DNA from: Gnetum montanum
Taxonomy: Eukaryota; Streptophyta; Gnetopsida; Gnetales; Gnetaceae
Length of the DNA: 64,000 bases
NCBI GenBank assembly: GCA_015680685.1
Contig: MNCI01022121.1
Coordinates: forward strand, 28,339 to 92,338
Direction of reading: 5' to 3'
Position 1 is the stretch's first letter. The number at the start of each line of letters is the position of its first letter. The notes under the pieces are model-generated. The model saw only the letters and a program-made list of their open reading frames with translations, was not told the origin of the DNA and ran no database searches. The translations under genes and the position numbers were made by a program. This document shows positions 54,335 to 64,000 of this stretch, in pieces.

Positions 54335-55200
54335 ATGAGAGGAATGCTAGAATGGTACAACAACATTAAGACTTACCTTCTACATGGCGAACCATCACAC
54401 GAGCTAACACCTACACAAAAAGATGCAATCCACAAGCGTGCTAAGCAATATGTCATCATCAAAGATAGTACTCTATGTAGACTCTCTTTTGAGGGGGTAT
54501 TGTTTACCTGCATTAATAATAATCAAGTGGAAACAATAGTTAGCGATGTCCATGAAGGGTTGTGTGGGTGACATGTAGCCTCACAAGCCATGGTTGCAAA
54601 AATCAGACACTTAGTGTATTACTGGTTGTACATGGAAAAAGATTTCCTTACAAAGGTTAAGCCATGTGACACATGCCAATGTTACACAAACTTAATACAT
54701 GTGTCACTGATCGAGTTACACACTACACAGATCACTTGGCCATTCCAACGATGGGGGCTAGACATCATAGGCCCCATCAGCCCTAAATATTTCGTAGGAC
54801 ATAGCTTCATTATCAACGCCACTGAGTATTTTAGGAAGTGGGTTGAGGCTATTCCCCTACGAAAGATCACATCCTAACAGGTTTGCCATTTCATCTTAGA
54901 CAACATAGTAGCTAGGTTTGGGCTTCCTATGACTATTGTGACCGACAATGGGCAACAATTTAGTAGTGCTGAAACCAAATCTTTCTGCAGTAACCTTGGC
55001 ATTAGGCAATCTTTCTCCTCACCCTATTACCCATAAGAGAATGGTCAAGTAGAGGCAATGAAAAAAGTGGTCATCAACTTGTTAAAAAAGATTCTTAGCA
55101 GCAACAAAAAATGATAGCATGAAAAAATCCTCTATGTGCTATGGGCATATCGTACGACGTGCACGACAGCTACCGACAGGATGCCCTATAGCCTAGTCTA
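54335..55200 (+). pseudogene. Tat integrase zinc-binding and catalytic domains
   Basis: The zinc domain is 'VETIVSDVHEGLCG..HVAS' with 'CDTCQ'. The core has 'QRWGLDIIGPISPKYFVGHS' (first D), 'LPMTIVTDNGQQFSSAETKS' (second D) and 'ENGQVEAMKKVVINLLKKIL' (E), then '[20 protein letters not shown]'. Stops interrupt it at 54569, 54875, 55034 and 55111. The enzyme inserts the cDNA into chromosomes. Confidence 0.9.
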
Positions 55201-55595
55201 TGGATCTGAAGCAGTGTTGCCCTTGGAACTATAGGTTCCCTCACTGCGGATGGTCCTCTCCATGGTTATAAATGAGACTTAGCACAATGAATCTAGGATC
55301 GTAGATTTAGACTCAGTAGAGGAGAAACACTACCAGATGCTTGACACCATCGAAAGAAATCAGGACAGGCAAAGATAGAAGCATCATCACAACCTGCATC
55401 AACGACTAATTAAGAAAGGATATTTCACTCTTAAGGTCATTCGTGAACCAGTAGGCAAATTCTCTACAAACTGGGAAGGCCCTTTCCTGGTCGTCAGCGC
55501 ATATGGCAATGGAGCATTCAAGTTAGCGGATATCGACGGTAATGAGCTATCAAACTCGGTGAACCACATGTACCTGAAGTGGTACCACATCTAGA
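55201..55595 (+). pseudogene. Tat integrase C-terminus
   Basis: Reads '[11 protein letters not shown]', then 'DTIERNQDRQR'-type text, 'FTLKVIREPVGKFSTNWEGP' and 'GAFKLADIDGNELSNSVNHM', ending 'YLKWYHI' before a TAG at 55592. This is the conserved GxFKLxxxDGxxxxxxxNxxxLKxYY tail of Tat integrases. Confidence 0.83.
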
Positions 55596-55619
55596 TGCTG
55601 ACTCAGCACAAACACAAGG

Positions 55620-55990
55620 TAACAATCATTCACTATGATGTAAAACTAGCAATGTTGTACACGTCAGCTACGACGTAAAACAGGCACTTCTTGCACACGT
55701 CTGCCATGACGCTAAATTGACAAAATCTTTGACCATCCACCATGATGAAAAACTAGCAAGGTAAGCATTCATTTGGTGAGATGCTAAACCAACACATACT
55801 TGTCCCTGGGTCACGACACAAAATCGACATCCACAACATGGTCTTCTGGGACCATAAATTAGCTCTCTTGCCATCCACTACGACGTAAAACTAGCACACT
55901 GTAGTCTGCCCAGAATTTAAACCGGGACCATGGTATGTTGGGACTTAAAACCAGCAATGATAGTTTACCAGGACTTAAAAATGGAATCTG
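55620..55990 (+). repeat. Degenerate post-integrase tandem repeats
   Basis: Units like 'cactatgatgtaaaactagcaa', 'gctacgacgtaaaacaggcac', 'ccatgatgaaaaactagcaa' and 'cactacgacgtaaaactagcac' recur every 30-65 bp for about seven copies. The minus-strand Tat element has the same array at the same place. Confidence 0.8.
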
Positions 55991-57389
55991 CCAACCAAAA
56001 ATACATGAAGCAAGCAAGCCTGATTATTCTTGCACATCATCCCTACCAGATGGAACAGGTGGGATGTTGAGATAGATGCAATGTTGCTACCCTACCAGCA
56101 TGCTATTGATTCCTCGGGTATGCTGAAAGGCATACTACTAACCCCTTACAGATGCTGCTACAACAACCACTTTGTAGTTGTAACTCCTAGGGTCAGCTTC
56201 GCCGTTCAGAGCCCCAAGGAAATTATGGTCATCCATGACCTTGGAGGCCTCCACCCATTGTTACCTTCAGACTCTGGCTTAGTAGATTCATCTAACTGGC
56301 TCTTTGTCCAATTGGTTGGATACAATGAGTCTAGCTGATGATGGTGAAATTCTAGACCATGGCATCAGGATTGGGACCCTGGCGTCTTGCTACAGTTCCT
56401 TCTCCATGGATTGCTCTCTCCTTCTTGCTTTGGAAGGAACTTGTTTCAACAACCTACCCTGCAACTAGGATGATTATTCTGGTTATCTATTCTCTATTGT
56501 GTTTGCAGGTCACTTACTACAATAACATTGTTCAAAAATGCTTTCACTAGGAGAGCGAAGTGTCAACAACATTCTGAGGTGACTGCTCAGACTAGCCTGG
56601 CTACTTGGTAGTGCGACCCTACCTTCCCCTCCATCAGACACCTTATCCCATTTTCTCCTTCCTTCATCCTTACAACTGCCTTTACCTCCTTCCTCTATTT
56701 GTATAGAATGTGAGCATACAAAAAATTCTTTCATGCATGTATTACCATTAGGTCCATGAATTGGCATAACACAACTTGCCTCATGGAGTACAAGTTCACA
56801 AAAAAAAATGGGCAAAGTTAGGACAAATGGACAAAACACAACTTGTCCAGGCCATACGAGCATAACACAAGTCATCCATGCAAAGTCCTTCATGTGCAGT
56901 ATAGTAGTGTCACTTCTCTGGAAAGCACCCTTAAGAAGTTGTCTAACAACATGTTAGCGAAAGTTTCCTACTCACATGCTTGAGTCTTCCCCGAACCTTA
57001 TTCCTCTCCCTTCTTTAAGATCCTGGCTATACTCCTTATGCCCCCTACCTTCACATTTCCAAGTTTGATAGAGTGACATCTGAGCAACTATTGATGAACA
57101 TGTTGACACCTTCACTTCTACGGTGTATCATATTCTTTGTCGACATCCTTCAGGCAAGCCCTCTAAACGTCAACAAAGAGGGGCCATTGAAACATCATAA
57201 AATTGCAAGATCTAAAGGGTTTAGCCAAATTCTAAGGTTTAGGCAAGGATTCGCAATATGTTGCACATTTCAACAAGTTTTATTACTTTTGGCTAAGGGC
57301 CTGTTATGCTACATTACACAGTTCAAGGTAATAGCCCCCAAAAAGATTATAAATAAAGGATGCGTAGCGACAACACTTTAATTTTGAAG
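55991..57389. other. 3' untranslated region of the plus-strand Tat element, nothing recognised
   Basis: No protein domain is supported. Minus frame 56893-56510 and plus frame 56030-56338 look spurious or unrecognised. It probably contains the polypurine tract and the start of the 3' LTR, but I cannot fix the border. Confidence 0.35.
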
Positions 57390-57560
57390 GTTTGTTATGT
57401 TACGCTGAATTATGCTATGCAACGTAATGTGGCATAATGCAGCGTAAGATGGCATAGCATAGCGTGACCATAAGATAGTTTGCAGCACTAAAGACAAGGA
57501 AAGATTATGCTACGCTACGCTTCGGAGCGTAGTGCAACGTAATTTGGCAAGGTTCAGCTA
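57390..57560 (+). repeat. Clustered inverted-repeat motifs of the GCTACGCTCCGGAGCGTAGC type
   Basis: Many short words 'gctatgc', 'gcatagc' and 'gcgtaa' occur here, including the near-perfect hairpin 'gctacgcttcggagcgtag' at about 57516-57534. They resemble the cores of the 139-bp array further on. Probably part of U3. Confidence 0.6.
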
Positions 57561-58336
57561 TAGCGCATCAAGTCAACGATATTTTATGGGTCTGGGACAT
57601 GTGTCATCTAAACTACATTCTTCTCTTGATTCTAATCTTATAAATACCATAGCAAATAATGCTCAAGGTGGGGGTAGGTTGGCAAGTTAGCAGATTGGCG
57701 AATTTAGCAATTCTAACAAAGCTTGACGAGACATTGGCAATAGAAGAAAACTGACGAGAATAGAAAGAAGCTCTTGAACAAAGATTCGAAGCTAGCAAGA
57801 ACTTTGCTTTGAGCTTGACGCCCTTGTGCCGAAATTTGGCTAGTGAAAAAGGTAGATTGGCCTTTGCTTGTTTAATCTCTAAGTAACTTCTTATTGGTGG
57901 CAGATACTTCGTCCAAACCGAAGCTTGCTTGTAAGCCCTGTTGTATTCTTAATTTTTATTTATAAAGTGAATCTTGGATCTTGGGATCATGCATGTTTTA
58001 GATCCTAATTCACTGCACCTTGTTTATATCAAATTTTATGATTTTTTTCATAGTTTACATCTCATTCATTATCTCCAAAGTTTGATCTGGTAACAGAACT
58101 CTTTTTCTCTTAAATAGACAATATATTCTCACATCAAATTGTCATCTTGATGTACAATTGTTAACAAGTTTACTGATTAAGTAAGTCCCTGTCTAATCGA
58201 CTAGATCATTCAGGGAACCTTAGATTCATTTCTCCAGCACAGCCCTCACGTGGATCCGAGGTTAAAACTGTGTACATGGGAATCTCCTCAGTGTTTCCAG
58301 CAACTGATGTTTTCCATCATTACAATTGTCATGTTC
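57561..58336 (+). mobile_element. Putative 3' LTR portion of the plus-strand Tat element
   Basis: A TATA-like 'ctta-taaataccatag' lies at about 57636-57650. The following sequence is non-coding with T-rich U5-like parts ('cttaatttttatttataaag'). It lies downstream of integrase and its arrays, as a 3' LTR should. A matching 5' LTR is not in the window, so the assignment is indirect. Confidence 0.4.
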
Positions 58337-58925
58337 TGTGGGTGCAATAAAATGGTAGACTAAATTTTGGAAGGCACCAAGGTGCAAAGCTCAAATGCTC
58401 AAGTGTGAGAGTGCCAAGGATCCTTAGAAAGTTAAAATACTCAATGCTCTTTTGATTTTCGAACCGTTAGAGTTTTAAACATTAGGGTATTTATAGGGCT
58501 AGGTTTATCATGAAATGTAGATCAAGTGCCATGTGGCATGAGTGTAGATGGGGTTATGCTAACATGTTATGATCTCATGAGAGTAGCAAAGTGTTACAGT
58601 CTAAAGAATAACAATGGGTTCCTAGAGACTACTAAACTATGACTACACTTCTTAGATTGCATGTGCCAAAGTTTGAGAGATTGCAATGTACTTGCAAATA
58701 GTGCAAAAATAGTACAACTTGGAGGCTATGCTCTAGGACTCCGTCTTCCCCTTCTTTTGAGTAAGGCCAAGCATAGAAACAATTTTGTGAACTAATGCAA
58801 GGTGCAAAAGAGATACAAATTGATGATCTTGGTTGCTAGAGGAACATTAGAGTTTAGACGAAGGTTGATGCTACGTTCTGGAAGCTTCTGGATGCTATCA
58901 AAAGCTTTTCTCTAGTGTCAAGCTA
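58337..58925 (-). mobile_element. R/U5-like part of a minus-strand LTR
   Basis: The minus strand has the TATA-like 'GCCCTATAAATACCCTAATG' at about 58483-58502. A possible LTR 3' end TG..CA lies at 58337 ('tgtgggtgcaataaaatgg' on plus). The U3 side to the right contains the 139-bp array. Orientation agrees with the minus-strand Tat pol at 61290-64000. Confidence 0.45.
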
Positions 58926-59640
58926 GCTATGCTCTAGAGCATAACACAACACTTAGTGAAACTTTACAAAATTTTGATGTTTCACACTGGTTACATTATT
59001 TTCAATAGGGAGCATAGCAAGGATACTCAGCCAAATTTTAATGAAATCTATAGTCTTCCTTCATGGTACACTCGCTATGCTTTGGGGAGTAGTAGGAGAG
59101 GTAGACTCAAAAGTTAGAAAATGTGCTAAATGTGTCTTCCATTTCAAGCTAGCTTGATAGATTCTTGTCCAACATTTAGGTAAAACTAGGCACTAGAACT
59201 TATGTCATGCTTGCTATGTTGTGGAGTGTAGCAAGGCATAACAACCCAAGAGATAGAAAATTTTCCAAATGGTTTTTGCCATCCCAAGCAATTCTAACAA
59301 CCTCTAGCCTGGTATTTGGACAAACTGGTCAAGGGACCATGTGTTATGCCAGCTACACTATGGAGCATAGTAAGTGTGAAAACCTAGGAGATAGAAAATT
59401 TGCTAAACTATTTCATCCATCTCATGTGACCTTTGACCACTTCTAGCTTAACACTTGGGCAAACTAGCCATGGAAGTGTGTGCTATGCCAGCTATGCTAG
59501 GGAGCGTAGTAGCTAAGATTGAGAGTGTAGCAAGACACTTGAAAAATGTTTCTTGCAACTATTGCTAACACTGAGAAAAATTATGCAAAATAAGCCTTAA
59601 TGTATGCTATGTTGGCTACACTAGAGAGCTGACACTGACA
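58926..59640. repeat. 139-bp tandem array with palindromic cores
   Basis: Cores begin at 58926, 59074, 59213, 59352, 59491 and about 59615. The four middle starts are spaced exactly 139 bp apart. Each core is a GCTATGCT-NN-GGAGCATAGC-like inverted repeat ('gctatgctctagagcataac', 'gctatgctagggagcgtagt'). Each is followed by 'gagatagaaaattt-gctaa' and 'cttgggcaaactagccatgg'-type blocks. Confidence 0.85.
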
Positions 59641-61285
59641 CTTAGAAAAAATTTGCTAAGTTTTGGCACTTAGATAAATTTGCTGTTGAAGATGTAGAAG
59701 CCTGAAATTCGTGGTGTTTCATTGGCCCCTCTTTTATTGATGTCTAGAGGAGTGGCCCAAGAAATGTTAACAAAGAATATGAAACACCATAATGAACATG
59801 ACACCAAAACCACTCATTTGTGCTTGAGAGTGCTAAGGAAGTATAGTATGGTAGGGAATTGGTTAGGGAGATGGATCAAGGGATAAAAAATGGAAATGAT
59901 GTTCATTATACATGTGGCTATAGGATGCAACATTATGATGGCTTGTTGTCAAAGAACGATCCCTCATTAGAATGTTTGTGAGGGATTCAGCATGCGGAGA
60001 TGGCCTACCCTTAGGATTTTGACCTCTCATCAAAGTGCTTGTGAGATGATTGATTCAACGTTGGACTAGTTACGAAATAACAACTGTGCTATTTTACTTG
60101 GGTACCTTTTTGGTCCCTTTTTTCCTTAGCCCTTTGTTTTATTTTTTCCTTGATTTTTTTTTCTTTTTACTTTTGATTTCTTGTTTCTTTTTTTTATTTG
60201 CTCTCTTTTTTTTATGAAGCAAATGTTTTGTTACAGGGCAAACTACATGCCACTTAACAAAGTTTGCTTAGAAGCAACTACATCACATCTATAGGACATG
60301 TGTTTCCACCCTAAGATGAGTTGTGTTATAGCTGCTTGGGACTTTGACTAGCCCAGAAATTCTCCCCATGGAACATGTTACATTATGTCCATCATGGGTT
60401 CTGCAGTTGACTGAAAGAAGGATGCTAGGTGCATTAGAGAAGCTTGCAGGGATTGTGGAAAAATGTAAGGTGAAGGGATAAATGTGAATAGGCTATAGTG
60501 GGATAATAGGAATGTGCACTCTTAAGTGGCTTGGCAAGCCAAAATGGATGCATTAGAGTAATGCGATGACTTGCCACCATGATGAAACACAACCTTGGAA
60601 CAACGTTGTTAAGGCTTCTTCTTGAAAATGCAACATAGAGAAAATAAGAAAAAACAACTACACCATGTGAGATGAAGGTAAATTATTTTTTGTAAGGGCA
60701 CTGCAAGGGCCGTGAGTACAATGTCAGTTGTAGGTGCATGCAGTGTCCAAAGAAGGAAGGCTAGTGTGTGCACTAATGATGGTAAACCACACCAGAAGTG
60801 AGCATCCAAGTGGCTAAAGGTGTTGGTGATGGAGGTTCTTAAGAGTCCTCACAAAATATAGGATCCCAGAAACCTAGCAACATGGTAGAGAATACACTTC
60901 TAGATTCTCTTCTAAGCTCAAGCAATGATGAGTGTTAGAGGATGGTAATATTGTGGCTGGGCCATAGTACCTTTTGTTCTCTGACGAGTGATGCTGATAG
61001 TGACAACTCTGACAAGATGATTGGCGATGGTGGTGATAGCTTTGAAAGGTTAGCATGATGTTAAAAGACATCTCTAGAAGATCAACAAGATGTCAAGGAT
61101 AGTGACCTTACAAATGTTCTCTATAGGGTTTTTCCTTAATGATTTGAACTACATTCTAGAACTACAACACCCCACCCCATCCTACCCAAGAGGTGTGGGC
61201 AGGCGAGGGAGGATTGAAAGTATTCACACTTGCTTGTCCAAACCACTATGTGTGTTGAATTATGGATGCTGAATAGAAAACGAAG
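59641..61285. other. Non-coding DNA of the minus-strand Tat element, unassigned
   Basis: Probably the rest of U3 and the 3' untranslated region. No domains are recognised. There is a T-rich stretch at 60105-60215. The reading frames at 60609-60809 and 60874-61071 are unsupported. Confidence 0.35.
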
Positions 61286-61570
61286 TTTTAAGTCTTGGTA
61301 GACTATATGTTGTGCTAGTTTAAGGTCCTAGTAGACTGTTGTGCTAGTTTAATGTCATAGTGGATGGTGGATGGCTAGTTTAAGATCATAGTAGACGATG
61401 CTATGGATGCTAGTTTCACATCATAGCCCAAGGACATTTTGTGCTAGTTTAACATTGTAGCAAAAGTTCTATGCTAGTTTAATGTTGTAGCAGATGTTTT
61501 GTGCTAGTTTAATGTTGTAGTGCATGTTTGCTTACCTTGCTTCGTCATTGGCAAAGCACTACATACTAGG
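61286..61570 (-). repeat. Post-integrase tandem repeats of the minus-strand Tat element
   Basis: 'gtgctagtttaatgttgtag' recurs at about 61312, 61340, 61434, 61466 and 61501 with spacings of about 30 bp, with degenerate copies between. On the minus strand it reads CTACAACATTAAACTAGCAC, the same motif as at 55620-55990. Confidence 0.85.
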
Positions 61571-62800
61571 TGTAGTACAGCTTCAAGTACGAGTGGTTAA
61601 TTGGATTGGCAAACTCATTACTATCTAGATTAGAAAGATTGAATGCTCCATTGTCATAGGCCTTTATGACTAGGAAGGGCGCTTTCCAATTAGTTGAGAA
61701 TTTTTCTACAAGCTCATGAATGACCTTGAAGACTAGGTCCCCTTTCTTGATTAGGTGTTGATGTTGATTGTGGTGGTACTTTTGTTGTTGCTTTTCCTAG
61801 CACCACTTGATGCGATCAAGTGTTTGTGTGCACTTCTCCTCTATGGAGTCAAGATTAATGATTCTCAACTCATTATTTTGAACCTCATCAATAAAGATCA
61901 AGAGGCTCATATGGAGTGATTGGACCAATAATTCAAGAAACAATATTATTTTAGATCCATATACAAGACTATATGGCATCTTACCTGTTGCTATTTTTCA
62001 TGTTGTACGATAGGCCCATAGTGTGTAGATTAGCTATTCATGGCATCGTTGCTTGCTGTTGCTAAGCATCCTATTAGAATATTAACAATGACTTTGTTCG
62101 TAGCCTCCACTTGGCCATTCACCTATGTGTAGTATGGTGATGAAAATGAATGTTTGATGCCAAGGTGTTCACAGAAGGCTTTAGTTTCTACATTGCAAAA
62201 TTATGGCCTATTATCTATAACTATAGTTATGGGTAGACCACAACCAGTTACTATGTTATCTAGAATAAATTTGCAAACCTGTTGTGATGTTTTCTTCCTA
62301 AGGGGAATGGCTTTAACCCACTTGGTAAAGTATTCAATTGTGGTAATGATGAAGTTATGTCTTTCAGAAGACTTAGGCATTATAGGTCCTATGATATCCA
62401 ACCCCCAACGTTGGAATGACCACGTGATCTACATAGTATGAAATTTAGTGAGTGGCATGTGCATTAGGTTACCATGTTACTAACACATGTCACATGTTCT
62501 AACCTTGAAAATGCAATTGTACTCCATTTAAGGCCAATAATAACCTAGGCATATGATTTTTGCTACCATTGCCCTAGGGGCTATGTGGCCTTTGCATAGT
62601 CCCTCATGGACTTGATCGACGATCATTTGCACTTCACTACCACTCATACAAGTTAATAGTATTCCATTATAGGATCTATGACACAAGGTGCTATAACCTA
62701 CAAGGATGTACTACCATGATCACTTTTGTATTACTTCCTTTTGGGCAAAGGTTAGATTTTGGAAAGGCTCTCCTTGTTGGAGGTATGTCTTAATATCATC
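61571..62800 (-). pseudogene. Tat integrase, minus-strand element
   Basis: Frame 62401-62201 reads 'MDIIGPIMPKSSERHNFIIT' (first D) and 'GLPITIVIDNRP' (second D, DNG altered to DNR). Frame 61979-61797 reads '[20 protein letters not shown]' and the following C-terminal domain, ending in 'DNGAFNLSNLDSNEF'. The zinc domain lies at about 62480-62620 ('CDMC'). Same architecture as the plus copy. Confidence 0.85.
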
Positions 62801-62859
62801 ATACCACTCTTGGGATTGAGCTATGCTTGTCACGTCTATGGATGCAATGCTTGATGTTT

Positions 62860-63462
62860 GAGTTATAGGTTCAATGCAATCCACTATCAAAGTAAGAAAT
62901 GCAAAAAAATGTTGGGTGCAATGCTTAAGGCTAAAGTGGTTATTGCATCAGCAATGGCATTTTTATTACAAGGAATGTGTTGGACATCTATAGTTGCAAA
63001 TTATTTGAGCAAGTATTTTTTCAATTCATAATAAGGTTGTAAATGTTGTGCCTTGCAAGTGTAAACCTCTATAATTTGATTGACCACAAGCTGTGAGTCA
63101 CCTCGGATTGCTATGTTTTGGATTTCTAAATCATAATCTATTAAGACACCTCTAAGGAGACTTTCATACTCTGCCAGATTATTTGTGCAAGGAAATGAAA
63201 AATGATATGTGAAGGGTTAGATCTCCTTAGAGGGAAACATGATAATGGTAGTGGCACTACCACCTTGTGTGGTTGAAGCACCATCAAAGTGTAAAATTTC
63301 TTTAATGTTTGTAGGCACTTGACTTAAGCTATTGATGTGCTCATCTGGAAATTCTAGATCTATTATTGCTTGATTGTCTATGGATGAAGCCATGAGTTGT
63401 GAGACTATTGCTTGACCCTTTATGGATTCTTGTGCTATGTAGTGTTGGTCAAACTCTATCAT
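62860..63462 (-). pseudogene. Second (archaeal-type) RNase H, minus-strand Tat element
   Basis: Frame 63462-63217 reads 'MIEFDQHYIAQESIKGQAIV' (end of the first RNase H) and 'EILHFDGASTTQGGSATTII', the intact FDGAS start of aRNH. Further left are 'NNLAEYESLLRGVL'- and 'GDSQLVVNQII'-like readings in shifted frames. The first block is better preserved than in the plus copy. Confidence 0.8.
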
Positions 63463-64000
63463 TGTTACCTTCCACTATGCAATTTGACTACTTTTGTACA
63501 TGTTTTTGGTAATCACCCAAAGTATGTTGCTTTTGTAGATGACATTAACTTGATTTTGAAAAGCTATATCTTCATGTTTTGTGTGCACATTCTAAGGCAA
63601 GATAGTTCTTTTCAACATAATTATATTTCACCTCGTGGGGCACTAGCACATGGCTTAAATAGTAAATAAGGACCTCTAAGCCATCATCTTGCTTTTGACA
63701 AAGTAGAGAAGCAATGAACATGTCTAAGGTTGCAAGGTAACTATAGAATGTCTTATCTCCTTATGAAGGGTAGAGTGTTGAAAGTTGAGGCAGTTCCTTT
63801 TTGAGGTTGTCAAATGCCTCTTGGCATTAAGCTGTCCACTCAAAGTGGATTCCCGTTTTGAGAAAATGTTGCATTAGCTACAACTTATCAGTTAAATTTA
63901 TGATAATCCTATGTATGAATTTTAATCTACCTTGTAACCCACATAGCTCCTTAAGGTTTACCGGTGGTGCTAAGTTTGTAATAGCCTCATGTATACCTCC
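63463..64000 (-). pseudogene. Tat RT connection and first RNase H, cut by window end
   Basis: The minus strand reads 'LKELCGLQGRLKFIHRIIIN', 'GIHFEWTA.CQEAFDNLKKE' and 'LIYYLSHVLVPHEVKYNYVE', parallel to 53190-53580 of the plus copy. The RT palm lies beyond the right edge of the window. Confidence 0.8.

Noticed and set aside
58926-59640. Centromeric satellite
   Set aside because: Only about five to six copies, confined to an LTR-like context next to a Tat element; a U3 repeat explains it better.
1-64000. tRNA, rRNA or organelle-derived DNA
   Set aside because: I looked for tRNA-like T-loops (GGTTCGAATCC type), rRNA core sequences and chloroplast genes and found nothing convincing by eye.

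Overview
This looks like a piece of a large, repeat-swollen plant nuclear genome, most likely a gymnosperm (inference). The reasons are an AT-rich sequence packed with decayed, nested LTR retrotransposons of the Athila, Tat and copia types, an old LINE, a broken CYP71-clan cytochrome P450 of conifer-like flavour, and a possible endogenous caulimovirid-like remnant. No bacterial features, rRNA or tRNA genes were seen. Almost every reading frame is broken by TAG/TGA/TAA codons that fit C-to-T decay of methylated DNA, so the CDS-like entries are pseudogenes unless stated otherwise.

Layout. 1-650 is a partial LTR of the main Athila-like family (called LTR-A here). 1301-2533 holds the front half of a P450 pseudogene. 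4130-5059 is a solo LTR-A. 5210-11270 is a minus-strand LINE whose ORF1 and ORF2 are separated by a composite block: a tandemly duplicated coat/gag-like fragment with a zinc knuckle, plus a truncated LTR-A. 12008-15470 is the front of a plus-strand Athila-like element (LTR, primer-binding site, gag, protease). 15470-24960 is a minus-strand Athila-like element (5' LTR at 24067-24960) that seems to be nested in the plus-strand one. The plus-strand element resumes at 24961 with an accessory coiled-coil ORF and its 3' LTR (26964-27871). That LTR lies inside the 3' LTR of a minus-strand copia element (27872-31342). 31343-34942 is unassigned. 34943-39865 is an LTR-A plus the longest copy of the accessory ORF. 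39866-43620 is a further minus-strand Athila-like gag-pol.

From 43640 to the end the window is dominated by Tat-lineage elements, recognised by a second RNase H domain between RNase H and integrase. A plus-strand copy has gag-protease at 43861-46353 and RT, RNase H, second RNase H and integrase at 52395-55595. A minus-strand copy (61290-64000) points towards it. Both have tandem repeats just after integrase. The region between them contains LTR-like sequence with a 139-bp tandem array whose units carry palindromic cores.

The most unusual object is at 47152-51540. Between protease and RT of the plus-strand Tat element, on the opposite strand, lies an eight-exon gene model. It has GT-AG introns of host size, mostly with preserved phase, a TATA-like box, an FCP1/NIF-like phosphatase domain that has lost catalytic residues, a long uncharacterised middle and an acidic C-terminus. 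It reads as an intron-bearing gene carried antisense by a retrotransposon, now decayed.
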